A stretch of 64,000 bases of DNA from Flavobacterium silvaticum. GTDB taxonomy: Bacteria; Bacteroidota; Bacteroidia; Flavobacteriales; Flavobacteriaceae. A program made the translations under genes and the position numbers. The notes beneath the pieces were generated by a model. The model searched no databases, had not been told where the DNA came from, and saw nothing but the letters and a program-made list of their open reading frames with translations. Position 1 is the stretch's first letter. The number at the start of each line of letters is the position of its first letter. The DNA is taken from assembly GCF_012911565.1 (NCBI RefSeq), contig NZ_JAAMPU010000108.1, positions 310,001 to 374,000 on the forward strand, read 5' to 3'. Shown here piece after piece: positions 26,787-35,844 of the stretch.

Positions 26787-27349
26787 TGCGTATTTATGAT
26801 ATATCCGTCCGAGCCTTTTTGAGAAATGACGGCGGAAGCCGGAGCAGCTACAACATTAAAATCTGCTACATCAAACGTAACAACAGAATTTGCTCCTATA
26901 AGAACATCGTTACCAATAGAAATTCCTCCCAGAATCAAAGCTCCGGGACCAATAAAAACACGATCTCCTATTTTAGGTATTCCGGCATTTTTCCCTCTGG
27001 CCAAAACACCAATGGTCATTCCTTGCGATAAATTACAATTAGAACCGATTACCGTATCTCCGTGAATCACGATGCCTCCAAAATGCCCAATGTAAAGACC
27101 TGGCCCAATGACGGTCCTGTAAGAAATATCAAAGCCATATTTGTATTTTACACGTCTGAGTAATCTGAAGAAGAAATAAAACAGCACCCGGTTCTTGCGC
27201 CTGTAATGCTGGCAATACCGGAATGCAATACTGAATTTGACACCCGGAGCCACATGTGTAAATGCTAATTTAAGAAGCAAAAACAGGCTCACGGGCTTAC
27301 GTATGTCATAGCGTAAAAGATCCTGCTGAAGAATTTGTTTTACAGTCAT
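26783..27349 (-). CDS. Serine-acetyltransferase-like left-handed beta-helix O-acetyltransferase
   Basis: 188 residues. The N-terminal half is a helical cap (FLLLKLAFTHVAPGVKFSIAFRYCQHYRRK); the C-terminal half is a hexapeptide-repeat beta-helix (GLYIGHFGGIVIHGDTVIGSNCNLSQGMTIGV, then IGDRVFIGPGALILGGISIG, VLIGANSVV). The HFGG...H pair fits CysE-type catalytic His and acceptor sites, but short CysE-like proteins in glycan loci usually acetylate a sugar (from family knowledge). It overlaps both neighbours by four bases. Which sugar is acetylated cannot be told. Confidence 0.87.
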   Translation of the reverse strand: MTVKQILQQDLLRYDIRKPVSLFLLLKLAFTHVAPGVKFSIAFRYCQHYRRKNRVLFYFFFRLLRRVKYKYGFDISYRTVIGPGLYIGHFGGIVIHGDTVIGSNCNLSQGMTIGVLARGKNAGIPKIGDRVFIGPGALILGGISIGNDVLIGANSVVTFDVADFNVVAAPASAVISQKGSDGYIINTQ

Positions 27350-28755
27350 GCTCCGGTTATTATTTCTTGCATGGCCTTAAAGATACGTTCTGATGCGGAA
27401 TTGGCTGGCATCAATGTGATTTTTTCAAACCATTGCGTTGCGTGATCTATCGTCGGTTTTGGATTTTCGAGCATTTGCAGGATGGCGCCAGCTATGCTTT
27501 CCGGTGAATCGAGCCAAATGACCGATTCCTTCGAAGGCATGGATCTGAAATGCACATATTTGTATATCTTATCGATATCCCATGATTTGTCTGAGCGTTC
27601 CGGATGATTGTAATTAATATAAGCGCATGGCTTTTGATGGGCCGCAAAATCAAAAACCATAGAAGACCCTAAATTTATAGCCCCAAAGGTATGACGGGCC
27701 GTATTGGCAAGCAGCTTCGAATCTTCAGGCATGGCTACGACAGATTGCCACGATTCCCCGCGAGCTTCCCAAATTGGATCAACAGCAGTAATCAGATGCG
27801 AAAATTCATTGAGGACATCATCATAACGGGAACTGAAATCTACAGGACATCGCCGGAACAGAATACCCAATTGATAACCTTGTAAATTGAGCTTTTCGAT
27901 GGCTAATGCCGTATCTCTGAGATATGAAGGATCATCTGGCGAGGTAGTGATATCATCACCCGAATAACAAACATACTCTTTGGAAGCATCAAGGTTGTTC
28001 AGGCGGAAAAACACTTCTTTGGACAGCATTTCGTTTTCGTCATAATGCGATTCAAATTGGGTCGTTCCGCAAACCACGATTTGTTCTTCGCTTATGTAAG
28101 GGTAATATTCCAGAAGTTGCTTTTTCATCAACCCGCTCCAAACAAAATAGTAATCGCATTCGAGTACCATTGTCGCTTTGGGTAAATTGTCCCATGAAAA
28201 AATGAACGTCGCTGTTTTTATTCCCAAATCCCGGGCAGCGAGAATGGGGGCAATAGCCGAACTGTGGCGCTGATTGCTGCAGAAAAGCAAATCCGGTTTA
28301 TTCGTTTTAAGAAAATCCACCGATTTTTTATACGCTTCTGTACTTCTTTCCAGTTGATGAATGCGACTCCTGATTTTTGCCAGCCCAGTATCTGAACCAA
28401 AGCGTGTTATCAGATACTTTGTGAACAGGATGCGCATTCCTGACTTGAAATTCCTGGCCTTTAGAGGAAAACGATACGTATCATACACGTTGTCTTTGAA
28501 CCTTCCGGAAAAAAGATTCAGCTCGATTTCCTTACGGGCGTTTTTGTATAAATCTGTTAAAGGATGTAGACGTGACCCTGAAAAAATGACCTCATTCAAA
28601 CCCAGAGAGGACAGTGACATTGCCGTGTTGTTCCAAAAAATCAAATCGCATGAGCCATCTGTGGCAAGTTGCGGCAGTTTGGTGTACGCAAAAGTCCGTA
28701 ACCCGACCCCGTCCGGAAGCAGTATGACTATCTTGTTTTGCGTATCAGGAATCAT
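27346..28755 (-). CDS. Putative GT-B glycosyltransferase of unclear family
   Basis: 469 residues without signal peptide. N-terminal KIVILLPDGVGLRTFAYTKLPQLA, a middle segment with KPDLLFCSNQRHSSAIAPILAARDLGIKTATFIFSWDNLPKAT, then YYFVWSGLMKKQLLEYYPYI and QIVVCGTTQFESH, and late GAINLGSSMVFDFAAHQKPCAYINYN. This layout (two Rossmann halves and a late Gly-Ser...D-x-A pocket) recalls GT-B enzymes that resemble CDP-glycerol or sialyl/Kdo transferases, but no family was certain. It starts the 25.6-28.8 kb operon and is preceded by a canonical TATCTTTG box. Confidence 0.7.
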   Translation of the reverse strand: MIPDTQNKIVILLPDGVGLRTFAYTKLPQLATDGSCDLIFWNNTAMSLSSLGLNEVIFSGSRLHPLTDLYKNARKEIELNLFSGRFKDNVYDTYRFPLKARNFKSGMRILFTKYLITRFGSDTGLAKIRSRIHQLERSTEAYKKSVDFLKTNKPDLLFCSNQRHSSAIAPILAARDLGIKTATFIFSWDNLPKATMVLECDYYFVWSGLMKKQLLEYYPYISEEQIVVCGTTQFESHYDENEMLSKEVFFRLNNLDASKEYVCYSGDDITTSPDDPSYLRDTALAIEKLNLQGYQLGILFRRCPVDFSSRYDDVLNEFSHLITAVDPIWEARGESWQSVVAMPEDSKLLANTARHTFGAINLGSSMVFDFAAHQKPCAYINYNHPERSDKSWDIDKIYKYVHFRSMPSKESVIWLDSPESIAGAILQMLENPKPTIDHATQWFEKITLMPANSASERIFKAMQEIITGA

Positions 28756-28762
28756 GGCGGGC

Positions 28763-28770
28763 CAAAGATA
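28763..28770 (-). promoter_or_regulatory. Possible -7 box (TATCTTTG) for the 469-residue GT-B gene
   Basis: A canonical TATCTTTG on the minus strand, ending 7 nt before the ATG at 28755, in a 71-nt gap after a methyltransferase gene. No good -33 element was seen, and the leader would be only a few bases. Confidence 0.45.
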
Positions 28771-28826
28771 ATTTTTAAAATCTGTTGCTGAAACTTTAGT
28801 AGTTCATTCAGATTAGACAATGTAGT

Positions 28827-29798
28827 TTATTCTCTTATCCACACAGCCGATACATTGCGCCCGTTCAGAGCCCGGCTTTTTATCAGGGCTGCTTCTGTTT
28901 CCTGCAATTCCGCTGGAAGATCGCTTTTAAGGTCTCCAAAAAAAGCATAAGACCGCTGAGATGCCAACCTGTATTGTTCAAGCATCGTCTTTACATTCTG
29001 CATCGATATGCCTTTGCCGATGGAAAACGGAAGATTTTCAACATGGATATCGGTTACGCTCCAAATTTCCTCAGAAGTCATGCGACGTTTTATCACCTTC
29101 TGACGTATCAGATCATCATTCACCCTGTCTATATAACTTTTCTTTCCGAATAACGGACGTAAAATTTTCTTTACCGTATTTAAGATACTTGCAGATTCAT
29201 TTGAATCCTGTCTGTTGAGTCCGGATAATATCCGTGTTCGTTCGATATATTCCGGATCATTGAAATAATCTCCATTCGGATCCTGGAGATGAATGAGAAT
29301 TCCGCCTGCTTTTTGCAAATCAGATACTTTGCTGAAAAAACTGTTGAGATCCGGAATGTGGTGCAATACAGATGAAATGATGATGATATCAAAAACACCT
29401 TCGACACCATCTATGGAATCATTGATACATTCCACTTTTTTACCCCAACTCCGCGATTTCAACTCGGCCTGGGCAAGCATGTTTTGAGAAGTGTCGAGCA
29501 GGGTAACATCTGAAACTGTATTTCCAAGCTTGGTCCTAAGCAATAATTGGGAACTAAGGCCGGTTCCGCATCCAACATCGAGCATTTTTAGGTTGTCACC
29601 TGTATTTGTGGCACCCATGGCATCTGAAGACAACAAATCAATCTGCTCAAAAAGGCTTTCCCACATTCCCGCGTGAAGCGTATCATAAGATTCTGCTTCA
29701 ATATTGTGAAATGTCACATTTACCGCGTGATGGAATTCCTCTGGTGAAAACGAACTTTGTGTTTTTGCAATCAGAGGCAGGATCGAATCAAGATTCAT
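28827..29798 (-). CDS. Class I SAM-dependent methyltransferase
   Basis: 323 residues. SAM-binding motif I LDVGCGTGLSSQLLL (about residues 80-95) with a following DVTLLDTSQNMLAQAE (motif II acidic), VFDIIIISSVLHHIPDLNSFFSKV and KAGGILIHLQDPNG (motif III-IV). The remainder, with basic segments, is probably a substrate-recognition region. Either an O-methyltransferase for a sugar or a general modifier of a glycan precursor; position in a sialic acid neighbourhood favours the former (inference). I chose the ATG at 29798; a TTG 18 nt upstream is possible. Confidence 0.85.
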   Translation of the reverse strand: MNLDSILPLIAKTQSSFSPEEFHHAVNVTFHNIEAESYDTLHAGMWESLFEQIDLLSSDAMGATNTGDNLKMLDVGCGTGLSSQLLLRTKLGNTVSDVTLLDTSQNMLAQAELKSRSWGKKVECINDSIDGVEGVFDIIIISSVLHHIPDLNSFFSKVSDLQKAGGILIHLQDPNGDYFNDPEYIERTRILSGLNRQDSNESASILNTVKKILRPLFGKKSYIDRVNDDLIRQKVIKRRMTSEEIWSVTDIHVENLPFSIGKGISMQNVKTMLEQYRLASQRSYAFFGDLKSDLPAELQETEAALIKSRALNGRNVSAVWIRE

Positions 29799-29875
29799 GT
29801 ATTGGAATTTTTGCAATGATACAATTTTACCTGATTCACACTAGTCGCGTTAAACCAGATCGCTCAAACATTTTT

Positions 29876-30997
29876 TCAATTGACATCACGGAATTGTTTC
29901 TGATGATCCACAATCCATAACGCCTCATTTTTAAGACAGTCAACAAAAAGCCTGGCACTATTCCCCAATCCGAAACCTTCGCTTACAGGATTTACATTAT
30001 GGGATTCTATTACCTGCAATGATGCGGCTATTTCTTCGGCACCATATCCGCAGTTTATAATATCTGCATTCAGAGCCCTGTTCTGCTGACGCGTTCCGAT
30101 ATTTATGACCGGAATTCCATAATATGGTGCCTCGCGTATTCCGGCACTGCTGTTCCCGATCACAAAAGAGGCATTCCTGAGTAATGTCAGGAAATATTCA
30201 AACCGCAGCGATGGAAAAACCCTGAAGCGCGAACCGGTCAGTTTTTTATAGGCGTCGAGAATGTATCGGCTACCGAGGTCGTTATTGGGATAGATAACTA
30301 CGTAGTTACGATTGTCTTCCAAAAGCGCATCGACAAAATCAGTGGCATATTGCTCCATCTCCGTCGATTCCGTAGTGACAGGATGAAACATGACTATCCC
30401 ATATGTATCAAACGGGATTTCGTAATAGTTGAAGACCTCCTCAAGTTCCGGCAATGAATCAGAGAACATGATATCAATATCTGGCGAGCCGGTAATAAAG
30501 ACTGAAGATTCCAGTTCGCCCATCTGGATCAGGCGCTTGTGTGCCTCATCATTTGCCACGAAATGTACATGGCTCAGCTTGCTTACCGAATGCCGGATCA
30601 GTTCATCCACCGTTCCGGACAATTCGCCCCCTTCAATATGCGCTACAAGAATATTATTGAGCGAACCCACGATGGCGCCGGCAAGGGTTTCAACCCGGTC
30701 GCCGTGGACTACGATCATATCAGGTTCACTTTGTTTTACATAAGCCGACAATCCTTCGATGGTTCTGGCCAAAGTAAGATCCATGGTAGTTTCATGCGTA
30801 TGGTTTTCAAAGGTATGGACATGGCGGAAATTGCAGCGTTCGATCTCCAATACCGTGTATCCGTATTCTTTTTGCAGGTGCATTCCGGTTACAAAAACAA
30901 ATACCTCAAATCCGGGTTCGTTTTCCAGAACGGTAATGAGGGATTTTATCTTGCCAAAATCAGCGCGTGTCCCGGTGAGGAAAAGTACTTTACGCAT
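29876..30997 (-). CDS. neuC: UDP-N-acetylglucosamine 2-epimerase, hydrolysing
   Basis: 373 residues, cytoplasm. Makes ManNAc and UDP from UDP-GlcNAc, the first step to sialic acid. Seen: LTGTRADFGKIKSL at 7-20, IVVHGDRVETLAGAIVGSL at about 95-113, HIEGGELSGTVDELIRHSVSKLSH, TGSPDIDIMF, MFHPVTTE, FVIGNSSAGIREAPYYGIPVINIGTRQ. HIEGGE and the GDR pair distinguish NeuC-type hydrolysing enzymes from WecB. It follows neuB by 9 nt in the same operon. LegG, a GDP-sugar relative, is the only close alternative, but NeuB beside it points to NeuC. Confidence 0.9.
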   Translation of the reverse strand: MRKVLFLTGTRADFGKIKSLITVLENEPGFEVFVFVTGMHLQKEYGYTVLEIERCNFRHVHTFENHTHETTMDLTLARTIEGLSAYVKQSEPDMIVVHGDRVETLAGAIVGSLNNILVAHIEGGELSGTVDELIRHSVSKLSHVHFVANDEAHKRLIQMGELESSVFITGSPDIDIMFSDSLPELEEVFNYYEIPFDTYGIVMFHPVTTESTEMEQYATDFVDALLEDNRNYVVIYPNNDLGSRYILDAYKKLTGSRFRVFPSLRFEYFLTLLRNASFVIGNSSAGIREAPYYGIPVINIGTRQQNRALNADIINCGYGAEEIAASLQVIESHNVNPVSEGFGLGNSARLFVDCLKNEALWIVDHQKQFRDVN

Positions 30998-31006
30998 GCT
31001 TATTCG

Positions 31007-32047
31007 TCAGTTGAAATCTGAAAAATCAAGTTGTTCGTCCTGTGAAATGTCGCGGGTCGCCTGTTTTCCAAGCAAGGAATCGAAATGTTCCGCCAGGATT
31101 TTTCCGGTTCCGGGACGCTTTACCCAAATGTTTTCCTTGGTAAGCGTCTCTCCTTTTGCAATGGGTTTGATGCTGCAAACGGTAGCAAAAGCAAAATCTA
31201 TGGTGACCTGTTCTTCTTTTGCAGGCTCTTTTGTCCCGCCGCGCATCTGCCAGATTTCTTCTGATGAAACGATCAGTTCGCGGCAAGCCTGTTCGTCCAT
31301 GCTGCAGATAATATCCGGACCGGTGCGGGCCATGTGATCGGTGAAATGCCGTTCAAGTATCGATGCTCCAAGGGCGACGGCTCCAAGACAGGCGTTGTTA
31401 TTCAGCGTATGGTCAGAAAGACCGAAAACTTTATCTGGAAATGCTTCGTGAAGTTGCGTCATGGCTCCAAAACGAACCAAATGGATTGGCGTCGGATACA
31501 GATTCGTCGTATGCAATAAGGCTACGGGAACATTGTGTTTATCGAAAATGGCCACCGCTTTTGCAACACTTTCTATCGTGTTCATTCCGGTACTGAGGAT
31601 AATCGGTTTCCCGAATGATGCCAGATGTTCGAGCAACGGATAATTGTTGCATTCGCCCGATCCGATCTTGTAAGCCGGGACATCGAACTTTTTTAAACGT
31701 TCGGCAGCGGCCCTTGAGAAAGGTGTCGAAATAAAGATCATGCCTTTGCTTTCGACGTAATTTTTGAGTTGGAGTTCTTCGTCTTCGTCTAACGCACACC
31801 GTTCCATGATTTCATAGATCGAGACATCGGCATTGCCGGGGATTACTTTTTTGGCGACGGAGCTCATCTCGTCGGCCACAATGTGGGTCTGGTGTTTTAC
31901 CACTTCGGCCCCTGCCCTGTGTGCGGCATCGACCATTTCAAAAGCGGTCTGTAGCGAACCTTCGTGGTTGATGCCTATTTCGGCTATGACAAGTGGCGGA
32001 AAATCTGGACCGATCTTTCTGCCGGAAATTTCAATAAATGGATTCAT
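31007..32047 (-). CDS. neuB: N-acetylneuraminate synthase
   Basis: 346 residues. Condenses ManNAc with phosphoenolpyruvate to N-acetylneuraminic acid. The TIM barrel carries Lys51 (VVKHQTHI), Glu132 (GSGECNNYP), STGMN, GLSDHT with His213 and ERHFTDH with His234, which match the active-site Lys, Glu and Mn-binding His of meningococcal NeuB with a shift of two. The SAF (antifreeze-like) domain at about 285-346 supplies Arg311 in WVKRPGTGK, the partner-subunit Arg. Long stretches such as [16 protein letters not shown] are as I remember from classic NeuB, so this is the true sialate enzyme rather than PseI or LegI. Confidence 0.93.
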   Translation of the reverse strand: MNPFIEISGRKIGPDFPPLVIAEIGINHEGSLQTAFEMVDAAHRAGAEVVKHQTHIVADEMSSVAKKVIPGNADVSIYEIMERCALDEDEELQLKNYVESKGMIFISTPFSRAAAERLKKFDVPAYKIGSGECNNYPLLEHLASFGKPIILSTGMNTIESVAKAVAIFDKHNVPVALLHTTNLYPTPIHLVRFGAMTQLHEAFPDKVFGLSDHTLNNNACLGAVALGASILERHFTDHMARTGPDIICSMDEQACRELIVSSEEIWQMRGGTKEPAKEEQVTIDFAFATVCSIKPIAKGETLTKENIWVKRPGTGKILAEHFDSLLGKQATRDISQDEQLDFSDFN

Positions 32048-32051
32048 GCTG

Positions 32052-32714
32052 TTAGTGTTGGTGCTTTTTTAAAAGATATGCCGCGTAGTCCAAATCATCA
32101 GCTGTATCAATATCTACAGTCCCGAAAATATGATCGACTACATATGGGAACGCATCGCCGGAAATGACTTTGGATTCGCGTATGACCTCAGCCCGGCTAA
32201 TATACAATAAACCGTTTTCATAAAACAGAGGTTCGAGATCCTGGCTGCGTTGGCCCGGCTCATAATTGAATGGCAGAAAACGCTCACCTTCTATTTTGCC
32301 GAGTTTGTGATGGTGCCGACTCACGGTAAAAAGACCCGGATGGTTTCCTTCTGAAAAAATCCGAAAACAATCTGAAAAAAGTGCCTTTGGTCGCAACGGA
32401 TTCGTCGGTTGCAACAACACCACATCCACGTCGGCCAGACCCGTATGCTCCAAAACATGCTGAAGCGCAGTAACTGTCGGTTCGTGATCTCCGGAAATTT
32501 CGTGTGGACGTATAATGACTTCTGCTCCATACCGACTCGAAGTAGCGGCAATGTCGGGATCATCTGTAGAAACAAAAACAGCTTCAATTTCAGGTTGGGC
32601 CAATGCATACAGAATGCTGTGGGCAATAAGCGGGATTTCACCAAGTAAAAGCAAATTCTTTCCCGGAAGTCTTTTGGATCCGCCGCGGGCAGGTATGATA
32701 GCTATTGTTTTCAT
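32052..32714 (-). CDS. neuA: CMP-N-acetylneuraminate cytidylyltransferase
   Basis: 220 residues. Activates sialic acid with CTP to CMP-Neu5Ac, the donor for sialyltransferases. Seen: [20 protein letters not shown] at 6-25, [44 protein letters not shown] and [18 protein letters not shown]. It has no C-terminal O-acetylesterase extension (as in E. coli K1 NeuA). It lies 4 nt upstream of neuB and overlaps the next GT2 by ATGA. The set neuA-neuB-neuC is complete. Confidence 0.92.
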   Translation of the reverse strand: MKTIAIIPARGGSKRLPGKNLLLLGEIPLIAHSILYALAQPEIEAVFVSTDDPDIAATSSRYGAEVIIRPHEISGDHEPTVTALQHVLEHTGLADVDVVLLQPTNPLRPKALFSDCFRIFSEGNHPGLFTVSRHHHKLGKIEGERFLPFNYEPGQRSQDLEPLFYENGLLYISRAEVIRESKVISGDAFPYVVDHIFGTVDIDTADDLDYAAYLLKKHQH

Positions 32715-33673
32715 ATGTCATCACCGTTGGGGTTCCAATATACTTTTGTTCCGGGAATTTGCTGAAATTCTTTGTATTGCGACCGTGAAAAAGCACTGCG
32801 TTCGCGAATCAGGAAGGGTGTTTTGGCTATTAGATCTGCGGTTGCCTGAAACAACAATCGTATGGGAACAATGGTTCTTTCACGAAAAGCCAATTTAATT
32901 TTTGCCGTGATTGAAGAAGCCATTTTTCTGGCAATTTTTTCAGGCGGAAGGAATAAATAAAACAAGTACCAGCCCGAAGCCAGCGAACGTCTCATTCGTA
33001 TTTTATACGAACTGTCTTTTTGCCGCCCTTTCATATCGACCCGATGATGTACTAGTATTGATGGTACATAATGTACCTCCAGCCTTTTCAGGAATAAATG
33101 TTGGGCTGCGAATTCCTCTTCTCCGTAAAAACCAAACCATTCGGGATAATCTGGAATTGCCTTCCAGGCAGTCATTTTCCATACGTGGCCGCAACCTACA
33201 AAACCACGGACGCGCTGCGGCTCTGACAAATCAGTTTCATTTTTTGGCAAATCGAGCCCCCAGAAAATCCGAAATGCAATCAGTCCGCATTCAGGATGCG
33301 TTTCAAACCAGGCTGAGATGGTTCCCAATGCGTCGGCCGAAAGGAAATTGGCATCGTCATCGAGTGAAATGGCATAGTCTGCATTGGAAGCATTAAGCAT
33401 TTGGTTTCGGCAAAAAAGATACCCTTTGCTGATTTCGTTTCGCAATACGGTTACTTCCGGATATTGAGTTTTAATCATATGCGAAGTCCCGTCAGCTGAT
33501 CCATCGTCATAAACAGTGCAGGAAATGTTTTCTTTGTCGAGAAATGCCGATAGTGACTTCAATGTGATTTCTAAATCACGGCACCGGTTTTTGGTGGAAA
33601 TCAGGATGGCAAACCTTGGAGCTGTATTTTTTGTCGGCGTCAGGGTCTTCAGATTCTGCGAAAGTGTATCCAT
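32711..33673 (-). CDS. Glycosyltransferase family 2
   Basis: 320 residues, GT-A. Seen: FAILISTKNRCRDLEITLKSLSAFL, CTVYDDGSADGTSHMIK, SKGYLFCRNQMLNASNADYAISLDDDANFLS with the metal-binding DDD, and GFVGCGHVWKMTAWKAIPDYPEWFGFYGEEEFAAQHLFLK. The acidic EEEFAAQ helix is the acceptor/catalytic base region of GT2. The first Met (TTG at 33679 or ATG at 33673) is uncertain; the ATG was used. It lies directly upstream of neuA, which it overlaps by ATGA, so it may act on the sialylated unit (inference). Confidence 0.88.
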   Translation of the reverse strand: MDTLSQNLKTLTPTKNTAPRFAILISTKNRCRDLEITLKSLSAFLDKENISCTVYDDGSADGTSHMIKTQYPEVTVLRNEISKGYLFCRNQMLNASNADYAISLDDDANFLSADALGTISAWFETHPECGLIAFRIFWGLDLPKNETDLSEPQRVRGFVGCGHVWKMTAWKAIPDYPEWFGFYGEEEFAAQHLFLKRLEVHYVPSILVHHRVDMKGRQKDSSYKIRMRRSLASGWYLFYLFLPPEKIARKMASSITAKIKLAFRERTIVPIRLLFQATADLIAKTPFLIRERSAFSRSQYKEFQQIPGTKVYWNPNGDDI

Positions 33674-33680
33674 ATGCAAC

Positions 33681-34700
33681 TTATTTTATGGAAAAAGCGT
33701 CATGGTACTTTTTAGGCAATTTTGCCCAAGTCAGGAATGAATTGAATATGAATTCATTTTTGAACATCCTGTATCTGAATTTGTTCTTTAAGAAAAGTGA
33801 GACTTTTGAAACTTTTTTGAACGTCGGAAACCCATATTCCATTACGGGCATTTCCTGTTCAGGTTGTTTAAAATCTTTCAGCCAGTCCTCAACTTTATTG
33901 CCCATGTGGAACGCGTAATTATGCAGGGTATTTAGCCGCCAGTATCCATATTCCAACAATTTATGGTCGAGATATCTTTCGCTGATACCTCCAAGTTTAA
34001 AGGGAATGAAGGATTGGACTTCCTTAAAAATATCCCTTTTGTACGTTGAAACAAAATGTCCGGTCCCAATGAGTACTTTCAAATCATCTGACCACTCAAG
34101 CCCAAGTGACAATTTTGTGCAAATTTCCGGATAATCTCTTTTCCAACCTACACTGTCATAAAATTTCATCATGGATTCGGAATCTGGCACCTCGACGAAT
34201 TTCAATTTACCATTAAAAAGATTATCGCATATTACAGGTCCGGTGGCGTAATTGAATTGACGCATTTGGGGAACAATGCCAACAATGCCCGCCTTGGGTA
34301 TGTTTGCAAATATTTTTATGGTTTCCTGCTGCCATCCTGAAACAAAAAGAGTATCGGCATCACAAATGGTCACTAGTTCCATGTTATGCCCGACAATTCC
34401 CTTGAATATAGCATTTAGTTTTCCAATGTTTGAAGTATGTATGACTTCATGGATATGGCCTTCTTTGAATTCGGCATCGAGAAATTCGCACAACTCCCTG
34501 CAACTTCCATTATCTACAATAGTAATATATGTTCTTTCGTGTGATGTAGAAAGGACTGAAGACAGACATAACCTAAAAATCTCGAATGCCTCTTCAAAAT
34601 ATCCGTCAAAATTCGGAATATAGACTGGAATGATTACCTGATGCAGAAAATCTGTCGGGTTATGGGGAACGTCTTTGTGCGGATTTAAACCGATTCGCAT
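33681..34700 (-). CDS. Glycosyltransferase family 2
   Basis: 339 residues. Seen: HQVIIPVYIPNFDGYFEEAFEIFRLCLSSVLS, ITIVDNGSCRELCEFLDAEF, SNIGKLNAIFKGIVGHNMELVTICDADTLFVSGWQ (the acidic DAD metal site), then DVGRxx-type tail replaced by GWKRDYPEIC and LIGTGHFVSTYKRDIF. The C-terminal 90 residues are basic with aromatic stretches and may bind the acceptor. The gene ends 7 nt before the next GT2 start. It is an unusual, possibly narrow branch of GT2; the donor is unknown. Confidence 0.83.
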   Translation of the reverse strand: MRIGLNPHKDVPHNPTDFLHQVIIPVYIPNFDGYFEEAFEIFRLCLSSVLSTSHERTYITIVDNGSCRELCEFLDAEFKEGHIHEVIHTSNIGKLNAIFKGIVGHNMELVTICDADTLFVSGWQQETIKIFANIPKAGIVGIVPQMRQFNYATGPVICDNLFNGKLKFVEVPDSESMMKFYDSVGWKRDYPEICTKLSLGLEWSDDLKVLIGTGHFVSTYKRDIFKEVQSFIPFKLGGISERYLDHKLLEYGYWRLNTLHNYAFHMGNKVEDWLKDFKQPEQEMPVMEYGFPTFKKVSKVSLFLKNKFRYRMFKNEFIFNSFLTWAKLPKKYHDAFSIK

Positions 34701-34716
34701 AGTTTGCTGTTTAATT

Positions 34717-35844
34717 CTATCGCTTGTCCGGTACGTCTTGATTGTTTAGTCCATCCTGGAATTTACGTATCTGTTCCAGGTTTGCGAAGCCTGTTTTCTG
34801 GTCGGGTTCGAGATAATTCCCTTCGGCCCACTCGTTCCAAGCTTTGATGAAAATAATCTGCTCATCAGGTTTATAATCCTTGATTCTGCGATAACAATTC
34901 TGCAGATTCCTGTAAAAATGTTCCGGAGATGCTTCAACGATGACCTGACCTTTATGCCCGCTTCGTGGCGTATGATCCCAATTCGGCACGCAACTCGGAA
35001 AAAATTTGATGTCTTTGGGAACATCGGAATAATCACTTGCATCAACAAGCTGCGAATGCCTGTATAAATCCCTCAGATGAAAGGATCTGTACTTATATTG
35101 AAGCCATTTGTACGGCGTTAATTTCCTGACGATTTTTTCTTTTAATGTACTCTTTATGCGAAGGAATAAGTGACTGGGGCTTGGTGGAGTCAATGCATCA
35201 AACCCGTTTTCGGAATAGGGATAACCAAAATGCTGGTAAGCGATAAAGTAGATTCCATCCAGACCATTTGCCTTGGCCAGCTTCTGCCAATGATCTGTAA
35301 ATAACTTTGGGTCTGGTAAGCCGGCAGGATTGTAAACAGTGAATATGGGCTTATTGTCTATTCGCAGATAGCGCTTATCCAGGAAAGCCGGCAGCAATTC
35401 ATTAAAATGCGCGGTATAATCATCTATACCAGGATATTCCTGATCTATAAGCAATCTTTTAAACAGGTCGCCATAGGCAAGTCCTCCCCATTTTACATTT
35501 GCCCAGGCCAGGCAGAATCCAAAGTCCGGATTTCCGCTTTCGAGCACTTCCTGAAACGGTTTTTCAAGTAGTCTTTTGCCATTTCCGAACCAATAATGCC
35601 AATAACAGAATCCTTCAATTCCGTAAGATTTGGCAAGCCGGGCCTGTTCCTCCCTGACCTCAGGAATACGCAGATCGTAATAGCCCAAATCTGCAGGAAG
35701 TTTTGGCTGGTCATGCTTTTTAAAAAGCGGTTTAGCCTTTCCCACATTGGTCCATTCCGTGAATCCCTTTCCCCACCACTCATCGTTTTCAGGAACAGGG
35801 TGGAATTGTGGCAAATAATAAGCTATGATGCGGGCCCGGTTCAT
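34717..35844 (-). CDS. WbsX-family glycan protein (GH99-like)
   Basis: 375 residues. Seen: RIIAYYLPQFHPVPENDEWWGKGFTEWTNVGKAKPLF, LAKSYGIEGFCYWHYWFGNGKRLLE, DFGFCLAWANVKWGG, YLRIDNKPIFTVYNP and IIFIKAWNEWAEGNYLEPD. These are the WbsX (PF14307) signatures; the fold is GH99-like, with paired acidic residues. WbsX occurs in polysaccharide clusters; its exact reaction is debated. It overlaps the neighbouring methyltransferase by four bases (ATGA). Confidence 0.88.
   Translation of the reverse strand: MNRARIIAYYLPQFHPVPENDEWWGKGFTEWTNVGKAKPLFKKHDQPKLPADLGYYDLRIPEVREEQARLAKSYGIEGFCYWHYWFGNGKRLLEKPFQEVLESGNPDFGFCLAWANVKWGGLAYGDLFKRLLIDQEYPGIDDYTAHFNELLPAFLDKRYLRIDNKPIFTVYNPAGLPDPKLFTDHWQKLAKANGLDGIYFIAYQHFGYPYSENGFDALTPPSPSHLFLRIKSTLKEKIVRKLTPYKWLQYKYRSFHLRDLYRHSQLVDASDYSDVPKDIKFFPSCVPNWDHTPRSGHKGQVIVEASPEHFYRNLQNCYRRIKDYKPDEQIIFIKAWNEWAEGNYLEPDQKTGFANLEQIRKFQDGLNNQDVPDKR

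Noticed and set aside
31007..32047. PseI or LegI (pseudaminic or legionaminic acid synthase) instead of NeuB
   Set aside because: The sequence follows classic NeuB closely and the neighbours are NeuC and NeuA. No pseB/pseC/pseH-type genes are beside it. The Pgl-type genes lie in another operon, though a legionaminic route via those genes cannot be fully excluded.
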